Assembly (NCBI GenBank): GCA_963726715.1
Contig: CAVSDF010000007.1
Coordinates: forward strand, 1-64,000
DNA length: 64,000 nucleotides
Source: CAVSDF01 sp963726715
Lineage (GTDB): Bacteria > Bacteroidota > Rhodothermia > Rhodothermales > BA12
Direction: 5' to 3'
Below, piece by piece: positions 8,445 to 16,551 of the stretch; position 1 is the first letter of the stretch, and each line of letters starts with the position of its first letter. Under the pieces are notes generated by a model. It made no database searches. It was not told where the DNA came from and saw nothing but the letters and a program-made list of their open reading frames with translations. The position numbers and the translations under genes are program-made.

Positions 8445-9080
8445 TCAGTCGGTGGAGTGGGTCGCGATCCAGTCCACCAGGGGGCGCAGGGCCTTCCAGT
8501 CGGTGCGGACGCGATCGAGGACGGCCGGGTCGTCGAGGTTCTCGAAGCCGTAGGGCCGCCCGACGAACAGCTGCTTGCGACGGAGCAGGTCGATCCGCGG
8601 ATGGTCGACGGTGTAGCCGCGAGGAGCGGTCTTGAGCTGCTCGCCACCGATCTCCCAGCCGTCCTTGGCGTACTTCTTCAGCAGCTTGACCAGGGGCGGG
8701 CCGGTCTTGTCGTCCGCCATCGCCTCGCGGATCGCGGCCAGGCGTGGGCCGGAGGCCTCGTAGAACCCCGCGCCCACCCGCAACCCGCGGGCGGAGAGCT
8801 CGACGTACCACCCGGTCGACGGGCCGGCAGCGACGAACGCGCCCTGGTGGGTCTTGTACGGCGTCTTGTCCTTGGCGAAGCGCACGTCGCGGAACGGCCG
8901 GAACACCTTGGCCTCACCGAACTCCGGCGCCAGGGCAGCGGTCAGCGCAGCCATCGGCTCCTTCACGGCCTCGGTGTAGACGGACTTGTGCTTCTCCCAG
9001 AAGGAGCGGGTGTTGTCGACCTCGAGGTCGTCGTAGAAGTCCAGGGCGGCCGTGGGGAACCCGGTGAAGGCAGTGGTCAC
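8445..9080 (-). CDS. DUF2461 family protein (TIGR02453)
   Basis: A 211-residue protein beginning FTGFPTAALDFYDDLEVDNT and containing FWEKHKSVYTEAVKEPM, FRDVRFAKDKTPYKTHQGA and a later GGEQLKTAPRGYTVDHPRID. These blocks define the DUF2461 family, which is widespread in Actinobacteria and Bacteroidota. No enzyme activity has been assigned. Length and start agree with the family. The gene is convergent with the sigma-factor operon, separated by only 7 bases. Confidence 0.93.
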   Translation of the reverse strand: MTTAFTGFPTAALDFYDDLEVDNTRSFWEKHKSVYTEAVKEPMAALTAALAPEFGEAKVFRPFRDVRFAKDKTPYKTHQGAFVAAGPSTGWYVELSARGLRVGAGFYEASGPRLAAIREAMADDKTGPPLVKLLKKYAKDGWEIGGEQLKTAPRGYTVDHPRIDLLRRKQLFVGRPYGFENLDDPAVLDRVRTDWKALRPLVDWIATHSTD

Positions 9081-9099
9081 CCCGCCAGCGTACGGCGGG

Positions 9100-9636
9100 T
9101 CAGCGCAGCGACGCCCGGACCTGCTCGTCGCCGGAAGCCGTGAGCGCGGTGACGGTGAGGGTGTCGCCGCCGCAGCGCGGGGAGGTCAGGAAGCCGCGTG
9201 CTCCTGAAGTCTCGTAGACGACCTCCAGGCCGCGATCGACGTCCCACCGAAGCAGGGCTGCCGGGTCTCCGTCGCGCTGCGGGTCCCGCACGAAGTACGC
9301 CGCGCCGCCACACCAGGTCAGCGTGCCCGACGTGCCCGGGCCGAGGTCGTAGTAGTCGACGCCCGAGCGTGCGTAGAGATGGGCGCTCTCGATCTGCTTC
9401 TCCCGCGGGATCACCGACCAGATCGCGCCGTCCTCGAGCTGCAGGCCCTCCCAGGCGTTGCAGTCGCTGACGCCGGTGAACGGCGTCACCGAGCGCCCGG
9501 ACACGGCGACCACGGTGCGACAGGCCGGTCTCGCGTCGTCGAAGGTCAGCAGCGCGTCGCCGGCCGGGGTGATCCGGGCCCCGTTGAACCCCCGGCGGTC
9601 GGGGGCGCACCAGCCGAGCGTCGAGGTCAGCGTCGC
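9100..9636 (-). CDS. hypothetical protein, 5' end lost at a sequence junction
   Basis: The last 175 or so residues of an unrecognised protein. They include GWCAPDRRGFNGARITP, GDALLTFDDARPACRT, CNAWEGLQLEDGAIWSVIP and a C-terminal PRCGGDTLTVTALTASGD. Six cysteines and the beta-rich pattern suggest an extracytoplasmic domain. No start codon in a credible place is found: upstream of about 9,636 the frame runs into unrelated sequence, so the gene is cut by the contig junction. It lies 19 bases downstream of the DUF2461 gene start and is the last intact-looking actinobacterial frame of the window. Confidence 0.55.
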   Translation of the reverse strand, partial: ATLTSTLGWCAPDRRGFNGARITPAGDALLTFDDARPACRTVVAVSGRSVTPFTGVSDCNAWEGLQLEDGAIWSVIPREKQIESAHLYARSGVDYYDLGPGTSGTLTWCGGAAYFVRDPQRDGDPAALLRWDVDRGLEVVYETSGARGFLTSPRCGGDTLTVTALTASGDEQVRASLR

Positions 9637-9639
9637 GGA

Positions 9640-9940
9640 TCCACGCTGGCGCGAGGCGGGTCGCCCCCAGCCGCTGGCGGACGAGCTCCCATTCGCTGCC
9701 CGCAGCGCTGGCGACGGCGCGCTCGGGGTCGGTCCGCGCCTCGTCGGCGAGCCACGCGTAGAGGTGCGCGTAGTCGAAGGCGTCCGCGCGGCCGTGCAGC
9801 CAGTCGTCGACCTCCGCGAGGTTCGCTCCGGCGTCGGCGATGTCCTGCTACACGATCCGCTCCGGCGCCGCGCCGAGCGCGGCGCGCAGCGCGAGCAGCG
9901 AGAACACCTGCTGGTTGACCCGCGACCTCGATGATGAGCC
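9640..9940 (-). pseudogene. unrecognised protein fragment with an internal stop
   Basis: About 95 coherent residues are readable on the minus strand: NQQVFSLLALRAALGAAPER, then a TAG stop (9848-9850), then QDIADAGANLAEVDDWLHGR and DAFDYAHLYAWLADEART. The composition and heptad-like helices are those of a real protein, and the frame continues on both sides of the stop, so the TAG may be an error or a real nonsense change. Neither end connects to a neighbour. I do not recognise the family. Confidence 0.4.
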
Positions 9941-10475
9941 TAGCCGGCGGTGGCGATGTCGGTCGCGCTGGCGGACGTAGTCGACGAAGATCCACGACAT
10001 CATTGTCGCCGTCTGGGACCCCATCTGCCCGGTAGCGCGCTTGATCGAGGAAGGCACGAGCGGGAAACAGCGACCAGTCGTCGAAGGGGGCGCCTTCTGC
10101 GTGTAAGAACGAGGGCTCGGCGCCAGAACGCGCAGAGATGGCAGCGGCGACAACACCGCCTAAGTTCTACACCTCGCCGTCCACCGATCCTTCCTGCCCG
10201 TCCGCCTCTCGGCGGAGCCCAACGCGCGCGCTGCTGCGTCGCTGGCACTACGGCGACCACCTGCGCTGGCGGCTGCGGATGCGCCACCGTCACGCAGGAG
10301 CCCGGCGAGGTGGAGAAGCTCGCACGCGGCGCCCCCAGGGCAGCGCCGCTACGGGATGCCGATCATCTATCGGCGCCAGGGAGCGCCCGCGCTCCCAGCC
10401 TGCGTGCCGCGCCGTCGTCGCCGCGCGCTTGAGCACGAACTGAACCAAGTACAGGACATAACAGTGCTGGGCCCC
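9941..10475. other. unassigned junction sequence
   Basis: Only short frames are found, and none resembles a known family. The base composition changes repeatedly over tens of bases. This looks like low-quality or mosaic sequence between the two genomes joined in this contig. Confidence 0.4.
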
Positions 10476-10840
10476 GGATGTCGCGTCCGGTTACTCCGCC
10501 CGCTACGGCGCCCCCATCCCGAGCAGCTCGCCCAGCGGGCGGCCGAACGGGGCGTGACGGCGCTCGCGCTCACCGACCGCGACACGGTCACCGGCGCGTC
10601 CGGTCGCGCGGGCCTGCGCGAAGGACGGGGTCTGGCCGGTCTTCGGCATCGACCTGGCGGTGGAGGCCCTCGCCCACCCGCCGCCCGCACAGCGCCCAAC
10701 TACCCGTAGGCCGTGCCGCGCATGTGGTCAACCGCCGCTGGGTCGAGCTCCTCGCGCAGGGCCGGGCGGGCTGGGCGCGGCTGTGCCGGATCACGTCGGC
10801 GGCTCACGAGGGCGCCTTGTCCGGTACGGCGCCGGCAAGA
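10476..10840 (+). pseudogene. N-terminal PHP-domain fragment of a DnaE-type DNA polymerase, frameshifted
   Basis: Pieces of the DnaE polymerase N-terminus appear in three frames in the right order: GYSARYGA-like start, HPEQLAQRAAERGVTALALT followed by DRDTVTG (the PHP-domain start), then GVWPVFGIDLAVEALA, then LLAQGRAGWARLCRITSAAH. The wording matches actinobacterial DnaE2-type error-prone polymerases, which act in mutagenic DNA repair. At least three indels break the frame, and the sequence stops after about 120 of the expected 1,000 or more residues. It is a fragment at the contig junction, not a working gene. Confidence 0.7.
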
Positions 10841-10884
10841 CCAACCGAACGAAGAAGAACAACAACAGCGCCGAACGAAGCAGC

Positions 10885-11764
10885 AGGGCATACACAACGT
10901 TCCGGCTGCGCGAGGCGGTCCTCAAGACCGTCGCCCTCGCCCGCGCCGGCAACGAGTTTTCCAGCGGAGCGAGCCGTGGCGGCAGGTCAAAACCGACGAA
11001 TCCGCCGCCGCCGCGACCGTCTACACCGCGCTCAAGCTGCGCGCGAGCCTGTCGGTGCTCCTCGAACCGGGCCCCGCGCCAATACTCGCCGCGCGCCTGC
11101 GCACGATGCTGCGTCTGCGCCTGCTGCGTCCGAGCGCCGCGCCGCATGCCGGCGCTGACGCCGCCGCGACCGCTGCCGAACTCCTCGCCGAGCACGACGG
11201 CACGCCCGGCGCCTGGTGCGCCAACTGGGACGATGCCGCGCATCCGCTCGGCCCTTCTCCCCGGCCACCGCCTCGACACCCCCGCCGCTGCGCCATTCGC
11301 CAAAATCCCCGACGACGTGATCCAGTCCGAACTCGACCGCCTCCACGCCTCCACACCCGCGTCGCCCGACACCCCCACCGATTCCGCATCCGACGCCGAC
11401 ACCGCACCTGCCACGCCCCGCGCCGTATGCGCCGCTCGGTGCGGAGATCGCGTTCGACGACTTCGCGCGCATCGACCTGCGCGTGGCGCTCGTGACGGCC
11501 TGCGAGCCGGTGCCGAAGGCGACCAAGCTGCTGCGCCTCGAACTCGACATGGGCAGCGAGACGCGGCAGGTGCTCTCGCGCATCGCCGAGCACTTCACGC
11601 CCGAGGAGGTCGTCGGGCGCAAGGTCGTCGTCGTCGCCAACCTCGCGCTGCGCACGATGCGCGGGATGGTCAGCCAGGGCATGATTCTGATGGCCGAGGA
11701 CCGCGACGGCCGCCTCACCTTCGCCGCCTGCCCCGACGCCGAGCCGGGATCGACGGTGAAGTGA
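10885..11764 (+). CDS. metG: methionyl-tRNA synthetase, 3' part with C-terminal tRNA-binding domain, frameshifted
   Basis: The end of the enzyme that charges tRNA(Met). The anticodon-binding helices are seen as LREAVLKTVALARAGNEF and, one frame over, SEPWRQVKTDESAAAATVYT and ALKLRASLSVLLEP. The stretch HRLDTPAAAPFAKIPDDVIQ follows in another frame. The last 110 residues, from about 11,435, are a clean EMAP/Trbp111-type tRNA-binding domain (DDFARIDLRVALVTACEPVP to PDAEPGSTVK). The catalytic Rossmann domain with HIGH and KMSKS is missing: to the left lies actinobacterial DnaE sequence. At least three indels are present. The fused tRNA-binding domain is common in Bacteroidota-type MetRS. Confidence 0.8.
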
Positions 11765-11855
11765 ACAAGGCGAGCCGCGGCGCGGCGTGCCGCTCGGCTC
11801 GTCCTGTCCAATGCGCGAGGCTCTGCTGCCGATGCGCGCGACCGGAACCCTAAAA

Positions 11856-12878
11856 ACGGCCTGTGCTATGCGAAGAGGCTCTTGATGGCGGTCTGCGGGC
11901 GCCCGAGCATCGTGTTGATCGCAAGACCGACGTTGTAGGCGAGCACCTTGGCCAGCACCCGGATCGACACGCCTGCCGTCGATCTCGCTCGCGTGAGCGA
12001 GACCGAAAACTGATCGGCCAGCACCGCAAAGACCGACTCGATGCGCGAGCGCCGCTTTCGCCATGACCGTCGAAGCGCCGCCCCCTCACCCCGGTCGCCT
12101 CCGTGCACACGCGCGGCCGTGACGACGAGCTCGATGCCCGTCTCGCCGGCGTACGCCCGAAGCGGCGCGCCCGAGTAGCCCTGATCGCCCAGAACAGCCG
12201 ATCCACCGCGACTGTCGAGCAGTTCGCGCGCCACCTCCCTCTCGGGCACCGCCGCGCCGGCAAGGCCAAACTCCACGATTGCCCCGCCATCGCTCACGAG
12301 CGCGTGGAAACGGAAGCCGAAGAAGGTCTGCTTGCGCGCGGCCACGTAGCCGTACTGGGCCTCGGGGATCGAACGCAGGCCGCTCTGCGATCTGGCGAAG
12401 CGGACGGTCTCGACGGGCGCCGAGTCGATGATCAGGTAGGCGGCCACGCGTTCGGCCTCGGCGGCCAGGTGAGCAAAGAGGACCTGGTGCATCGAGCGGA
12501 GGGCCTTGCGGCGGCGGTGGTAGCGGTCTCGGCTGGTCAGGTGCGGGAAGAGGTGCAGCAGGCTGCGCCGTGCGTGGCGGAAGAAGCTGGCCTCGGAGTC
12601 GATCGAGAGCGCTTCCTGGAGGAGCGAGAGGGTGAGGACTTCCGAGTCGGAGAGGCGCAGACGGTGGTGGCCGGGGCGGCGGCGGATGTGTTCGGGCGCG
12701 AGGGCGTCGTAGAGGTCATCGACGAAGACGAAGAGGTGGAGGATCAAGTCGTCGGGCGAGTCGGTCGGATCGAGCGTCGGAGCGGCGGGCAGGTCTGTCA
12801 TCGGCGATGGGTGGTGGCCCGTCCGTCAGCCAGGCAGACCGCCCGCTGTTCCGCATCTCATTGCATAGCACAGGCCGT
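11856..12878 (-). mobile_element. IS982-family insertion sequence
   Basis: A 1,023-bp element bounded by 16-bp perfect inverted repeats, ACGGCCTGTGCTATGC (11856-11871) and its complement (12863-12878). It carries one transposase gene whose stop codon lies inside the left repeat. No unambiguous target duplication is seen. Size and layout agree with IS982 elements. Confidence 0.88.
11866..12801 (-). CDS. IS982-family DDE transposase
   Basis: A 311-residue transposase that cuts and joins the ends of its insertion sequence. The family layout is visible: an N-terminal helical domain with RLSDSEVLTLSLLQEALSID and FPHLTSRDRYHRRRKAL, then the RNase H-like core with IIDSAPVETVRF (first Asp), YGYVAARKQTFFGFRFHALV, VLGDQGYSGAPL (second Asp) and RIESVFAVLADQFSVS (Glu). 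The frame is intact, in contrast to neighbouring genes, so the element may be recent and active. The stop codon overlaps the terminal inverted repeat. Confidence 0.93.
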   Translation of the reverse strand: MTDLPAAPTLDPTDSPDDLILHLFVFVDDLYDALAPEHIRRRPGHHRLRLSDSEVLTLSLLQEALSIDSEASFFRHARRSLLHLFPHLTSRDRYHRRRKALRSMHQVLFAHLAAEAERVAAYLIIDSAPVETVRFARSQSGLRSIPEAQYGYVAARKQTFFGFRFHALVSDGGAIVEFGLAGAAVPEREVARELLDSRGGSAVLGDQGYSGAPLRAYAGETGIELVVTAARVHGGDRGEGAALRRSWRKRRSRIESVFAVLADQFSVSLTRARSTAGVSIRVLAKVLAYNVGLAINTMLGRPQTAIKSLFA

Positions 12879-12978
12879 CTTAACGACCCTGCCTCAAGGG
12901 AGAGGGCCGCCAAACAGTCTGCGAGGATGAGACGTTGCGTCTAAACCTGACAGGTCTGGGAGGCCGCGAACCTGTTAT

Positions 12979-13098
12979 GAAGTTCGTCATCCCCGCGAAA
13001 GCGGGGACCCCCGTGTGCACGAACGCTGCACGTGACCCGCTCTGGATTCCCGCGTTCCGCTCCGGGGACCTTCGGTTCGCGGGAAAGTACGGGTGTGG
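12979..13098. repeat. intergenic repeat, GTCATCCCCGCGAA type (copy 1)
   Basis: It starts TATGAAGTTCGTCATCCCCG and ends near CGCGGGAAAGTAC. A second copy at 30,829-30,942 has the same opening and closing blocks with a different middle. The ends are roughly complementary to each other. It is a dispersed palindromic element. Confidence 0.65.
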
Positions 13099-13174
13099 AA
13101 AGGCGTTGGCGCTACTTCATAAACAGATTCTCAGGTTACCGCCCCCGCCACCTCCTCCGAACGCGCTCCCTCCG

Positions 13175-13773
13175 ATGCCCGACACCCCCCACGACTGGCG
13201 CGACGCGCTCCTCGCCATCGCCCGCGAGGCCGACGATGCCTTTGGCGGCCTCACCGAGGAGGCGTTCAACGCGGCGCCGGCGCCCGGCGCGTGGTCGGCC
13301 GGGCAGTGCCTCACGCACCTCACCACCGGCCGGCGCCCTGCTGCTGCCGCGCCTCGATGCGGCCGTCGCCCGGGCTTGCGCGGACGGGGCGGACCGGGCA
13401 CGGGCCGTACCGCACCGGGGCCGTCGGGGCGTGGTTCGCGCGGTTGCTCGCGCCGCCGGTCGCGGAGCCGGGGGCGGATGTGCCGCCGCCGCCGAAGCGC
13501 CGTCTGAAAGCGCCGTCGAGCTACGCGCCGCCGCCGGGACCGCTCGATGTGGCGAAGACGCTCGCGGCGTTTCGGGCCGTCTACGGCGGCCTCGCGCGCG
13601 TCGCCGGGCGGTCCGACGGGTGGGCCATCGACCGGGTGCGCGTCGGCTCGCCCGCGCTTCCGCTGCTGCGGCTCAGCGTCGCCGCGTGGTTGGAGGTGAG
13701 CGTGCAGCACGGGCGCCGCCACCTCGCGCAGGCCCGCCGCGCCGCCGCGTCTCGCGCCCCGGCCACGGCCTGA
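13175..13773 (+). pseudogene. DinB-like protein gene, left inverted copy, frameshifted
   Basis: This is almost the same sequence as the intact gene at 15655-16251 on the other strand. Relative to that copy it carries an extra C near 13,330 (CACCACCGG against CACCACGG) and another near 13,371, which break the frame after about 50 residues. The ATG at 13175 and the TGA at 13771-13773 correspond to the start and stop of the intact copy. The homology continues past the stop to about 13,842. The extra bases could be sequencing errors in C-runs or true inactivation of one copy. Confidence 0.75.
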
Positions 13774-13842
13774 TCGCGGCACCACCCGGAAGCGGAGCGG
13801 CGTGCTGAGCGGAGCCGAAGTGCTCTCTCCGGCCCTGCCGGG
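13175..13842. repeat. left arm of a 0.66-kb inverted repeat around an IS481-family element
   Basis: This arm matches 15,588-16,251 in reverse orientation with only scattered differences. The arm contains a whole DinB-like gene plus 70 bases downstream. The two arms are separated by about 1.75 kb containing the insertion sequence and repeats. Confidence 0.8.
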
Positions 13843-13860
13843 CCACCTCCCCCGCGAGGG

Positions 13861-15166
13861 TGTACAGACCGGAGACATGGTGGACACTTGTGCGGGGACA
13901 TGGTGGACACCTCGGCGCCACGTTACGACACGCCCAGGCGCACCGCCCACACCTCCTGGTGGGCGTACCAGACCGACCACACGCCCTCGACCTCCTCTGA
14001 CGCGCGCAGGCCCACACGCTCACCGGCGAAGCCCTTGCCGACGCGGTGCACCTGGCCGCGAAACGAGATCTCGCCCGTCTCGCCGACGCGCCGCACCTCC
14101 GTGCCCACATCGTACACGACGACCGGCTCGACGCTCGGCATGGGCCGCGTGCTCACCCGGTACCGGCTCAGCGGCACCGCCATCGCAAGACCCTCGTGCG
14201 GACGCTCCTCGTTGTAGAGCGAGCGCCAGGCGGAAAAGCGCCGCTGGCACTCGCTCATGTCCGAGAGCCCGAGACCGCCGCCGAGCGGTGCGATCACCTC
14301 CGCATCGAGCGAGCGGTGAAAGCGCTCGAGCTTGCCCTGCGTCTGCGGGTGGTACGGACGCCCGTGCACGAGCGTGATGCCGTGGCGCACCAGCCAGGCG
14401 CCCAGGCGCGTCCAGTGCGGACGCCACCGCCCGGCCCCGTCGGTGCCCCAGGTCGTGCCCCAGGGTGGGCCGTTGTCGCAGAGCAGGCGCCGCGGCAGGC
14501 CGTAGCGTGCGAAGACGCGGCTCAGGTGCGCCGCGACGGTCGCCCGGCGCTGGTCGGCGCAGGCTTCGATGCAGAGCGCGAAGCGGCTGTGGTCGTCGGT
14601 GAGCGTGAGCGGGTAGCAGCGCGCGCCGTCGCCGAGGAGGAAGTCGCCTTTGAAGTCCATCTGCCAGAGCTCGTTGGGCGCCTCGGCCTCGAAGCGCACG
14701 AAGTCGCGCCGGGGGGCATCGGCGCTGAGGCGCCCGTGTCGGCGGAGGATGCCGGTGATGGTCGACGGTGCCGGGCTCTCGATGCCGCGCGAGCGTGCGA
14801 GGACCGTGTGGATCTTGCGCGCGCCCCATGCCGGGTGGGCATCTCGGAGGGCGAGCACGTCGGCCTCGACGGAGGGCGGGGTACGGGTGGGGCTGGTCGT
14901 TGGGCGGCGCGAGCGGTCGTGGAGGGCCTCGTCGCCTCCGTCGCGGTAGCGGGCGCGCCACTTGTAGCCGGTCGTGCGCGAGATGCCGAAGCGGTGGCAG
15001 AGGTGAGCGTGGTTGGCGCCGTCCTGGCTCGCGAGCAGGACGAATTCGCGTCGGAGCGACATGGCGGTGGGGATGGACCAGGGCATGGGGGACGAGGGCG
15101 AGTGGGGTCGCCCCGAGTGTCCACCATGTCCTCGCACACCTGTCAACCATGTCCCCGGTCTATACA
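13861..15166 (-). mobile_element. IS481-family insertion sequence
   Basis: A 1,306-bp element. The left end reads TGTACAGACCGGAGACATGG and the right end, read inwards, TGTATAGACCGGGGACATGG. Each end carries a second internal copy of GACATGGTGGACAC, so the termini have a repeated binding-site layout. The TG...CA ends and the GTGGACA-type motifs are typical of IS481. Target duplication is not clear. Confidence 0.85.
13923..15086 (-). CDS. IS481-family DDE transposase
   Basis: A 387-residue transposase with an N-terminal helix-turn-helix (HLCHRFGISRTTGYKWRARY) and an rve-type catalytic core. The acidic triad lies in WQMDFKGDFLLGDG (Asp), LLCDNGPPWG (Asp) and HPQTQGKLERFHRSLDAEVI (Glu). The C-terminus from about residue 300 is the usual IS481 beta-barrel tail. 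I take the ATG at 15086 because upstream residues are encoded by the inverted-repeat end and by intergenic repeat DNA; the ATG at 15062 is an alternative. The frame is intact. The gene lies between two inverted copies of a DinB-like gene. Confidence 0.92.
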   Translation of the reverse strand: MPWSIPTAMSLRREFVLLASQDGANHAHLCHRFGISRTTGYKWRARYRDGGDEALHDRSRRPTTSPTRTPPSVEADVLALRDAHPAWGARKIHTVLARSRGIESPAPSTITGILRRHGRLSADAPRRDFVRFEAEAPNELWQMDFKGDFLLGDGARCYPLTLTDDHSRFALCIEACADQRRATVAAHLSRVFARYGLPRRLLCDNGPPWGTTWGTDGAGRWRPHWTRLGAWLVRHGITLVHGRPYHPQTQGKLERFHRSLDAEVIAPLGGGLGLSDMSECQRRFSAWRSLYNEERPHEGLAMAVPLSRYRVSTRPMPSVEPVVVYDVGTEVRRVGETGEISFRGQVHRVGKGFAGERVGLRASEEVEGVWSVWYAHQEVWAVRLGVS

Positions 15167-15210
15167 AAGCGGGCAGGGCCGTTAATTTCTGCGTCCGGAT
15201 ACCCGTTCCT

Positions 15211-15301
15211 GTCATTGCGAGGAGCGACGCGACGCGGCAATCTGGATCGACGAACGCCTTCGACCCGGATTGCCACGGCCCTTTCAGGGCCTCGCAATGA
15301 C
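15211..15301. repeat. intergenic palindromic repeat, GTCATTGCGAGG type (copy 1)
   Basis: The 12-bp arms GTCATTGCGAGG (15211-15222) and CCTCGCAATGAC (15290-15301) are perfect complements. Inside are GCGGCAATC and GGATTGCC, a second complementary pair. A second copy lies at 16297-16410 and a worn copy at about 33135-33216. Confidence 0.8.
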
Positions 15302-15336
15302 ACGGCAAGGCGTGGATTTAGAACTGAACAGCCCTG

Positions 15337-15579
15337 CCCCGCAAGCGGCTGACAAGGGTAGGTACTGCGCCCACTCCCTCTATTTCCGTCATCCCCGCGA
15401 AGCGAGGCGGGGATCCAGTCTCTGCGCGCGAGGCACGGCCTCCCAGGGGCCCAGCGCACCTCTGGCCGCCGGTGCCGCGGCTCTGGATCCCCGGTCGGGG
15501 CCGGGGATGACGGAGGGAAGAGGAAGGGCGGAGACAAGCCACCGACGTGATACCTACCCCTGTCAGCCGCAAGCGGGGG
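15337..15579. repeat. 243-bp dispersed repeat with inverted ends (copy 1)
   Basis: It runs from CCCCGCAAGCGGCTGACAAG to the complementary block near 15,579. Its core (15388-15511) begins GTCATCCCCGCG and ends GGGGATGAC. It is nearly the same as 19918-20158. No open frame is conserved, so it is a non-autonomous, MITE-like or REP-like element. Confidence 0.75.
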
Positions 15580-15587
15580 ATGTGTCC

Positions 15588-16251
15588 TGCAGGGACGGAG
15601 AGAGCACTTCGGCTCCGCTCAGCACGCGCGCTCCGCTTCCGGGTGGTGCAGCGATCAGGCCGTGGCCGGGGCGCGAGACGCGGCGGCGCGGTGGGCCTGC
15701 GCGAGGTGGCGGCGGCCGTGCTGCACGCTCACCTCCAACCACGCGGCAACGCTGAGCCGCAGCAGCGGAAGCGCGGGCGAGCCGACGCGCACCCGGTCGA
15801 TGGCCCACCCGTCGGACCGCCCGGCGACGCGCGCGAGGCCGCCGTAGACGGCCCGAAACGCCGCGAGCGTCTTCGCCACATCGAGCGGTCCCGGCGGCGG
15901 CGCGTAGCTCGACGGCGCTTTCAGACGGCGCTTCGGCGGCGGCGGCACATCCGCCCCCGGCTCCGCGACCGGCGGCGCGAGCAACCGCGCGAACCACGCC
16001 CCGACGGCCCCGGTGCGGTACGGCCCGTGCCCGGTCCGCCCCGTCCGCGCAAGCCCGGCGACGGCCGCATCGAGGCGCGGCAGCAGCAGCGCGCCGGCCG
16101 TGGTGAGGTGCGTGAGGCACTGCCCGGCCGACCACGCGCCGGGCGTCGGCGCCGCGTTGAACGCCTCCTCGGTGAGGCCGCCAAAGGCATCGTCGGCCTC
16201 GCGGGCGATGGCGAGGAGCGCGTCGCGCCAGTCGTGGGGGGTGTCGGGCAT
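15588..16251. repeat. right arm of the 0.66-kb inverted repeat
   Basis: Reverse-complement partner of 13175-13842, containing the intact copy of the DinB-like gene. The homology ends just before the ATG on one side and about 65 bases beyond the stop on the other, so gene plus short tail was the duplicated unit. Confidence 0.8.
15655..16251 (-). CDS. DinB-like superfamily protein (intact copy)
   Basis: A 198-residue protein of the DinB/YfiT fold, a four-helix bundle used by metal-dependent transferases and thiol-adding enzymes. The N-terminus PDTPHDWRDALLAIAREADD, then PGAWSAGQCLTHLTTAGALL (helix with the first conserved His), RRLKAPSSYAPP, and the C-terminal SVQHGRRHLAQAHRAA (second conserved His cluster) follow the family order. 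Three histidines that could bind a metal are visible. Substrate unknown. The ATG at 16251 is chosen because upstream codons come from an intergenic repeat. A frameshifted copy lies inverted at 13175-13773. Confidence 0.8.
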   Translation of the reverse strand: MPDTPHDWRDALLAIAREADDAFGGLTEEAFNAAPTPGAWSAGQCLTHLTTAGALLLPRLDAAVAGLARTGRTGHGPYRTGAVGAWFARLLAPPVAEPGADVPPPPKRRLKAPSSYAPPPGPLDVAKTLAAFRAVYGGLARVAGRSDGWAIDRVRVGSPALPLLRLSVAAWLEVSVQHGRRHLAQAHRAAASRAPATA

Positions 16252-16296
16252 GGGAGGGGGCAATGGATTCAAGACCGATTCGAGACGACCGGAGAT

Positions 16297-16410
16297 GTCA
16301 TTGCGAGGAGCCCCGCCCTGCGGCGGGGCAGGCTCCGCCGACGCGGCAATCCGGCCCGACAGGCGCCTTCGACCCGGATTGCCGCGGCCCTTGCAGGGCC
16401 TCGCAATGAC
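16297..16410. repeat. intergenic palindromic repeat, GTCATTGCGAGG type (copy 2)
   Basis: The same 12-bp arms as the copy at 15211-15301 (16297-16308 and 16399-16410). The middle contains an extra GCCCCGCC/GGCGGGGC hairpin not found in copy 1. Confidence 0.8.
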
Positions 16411-16445
16411 AGCGAGGGGAATGGAATACAGAATGGGCGCCTCCA

Positions 16446-16490
16446 TTGTAGTGGCCCGCAGGGGCGGGGCTTGCCCCGCCCGGTTGCGCC
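16446..16490. repeat. short GC palindrome next to GGTTGCGCC (copy 1)
   Basis: GGGGCGGGGCTTGCCCCGCC followed by CGGTTGCGCC. A related block in reverse orientation lies at about 53,149-53,188 (GCGCAACCGGGCGGG and ACCCGCCCC). It belongs to the set of dispersed intergenic repeats of this genome. Confidence 0.55.
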
Positions 16491-16551
16491 TCAGCCGCCC
16501 CGGCAAGGCGCGCCTACCGACAGGGCGCATCGGCAATCTGCCGATTCCGCC

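Noticed and set aside
9620..10890. Natural gene transfer joining actinobacterial and Rhodothermota-type DNA
   Set aside because: Transfer would leave one clean boundary with mobile-element features; here several unrelated truncated genes and low-quality sequence meet, and whole gene sets differ on the two sides.
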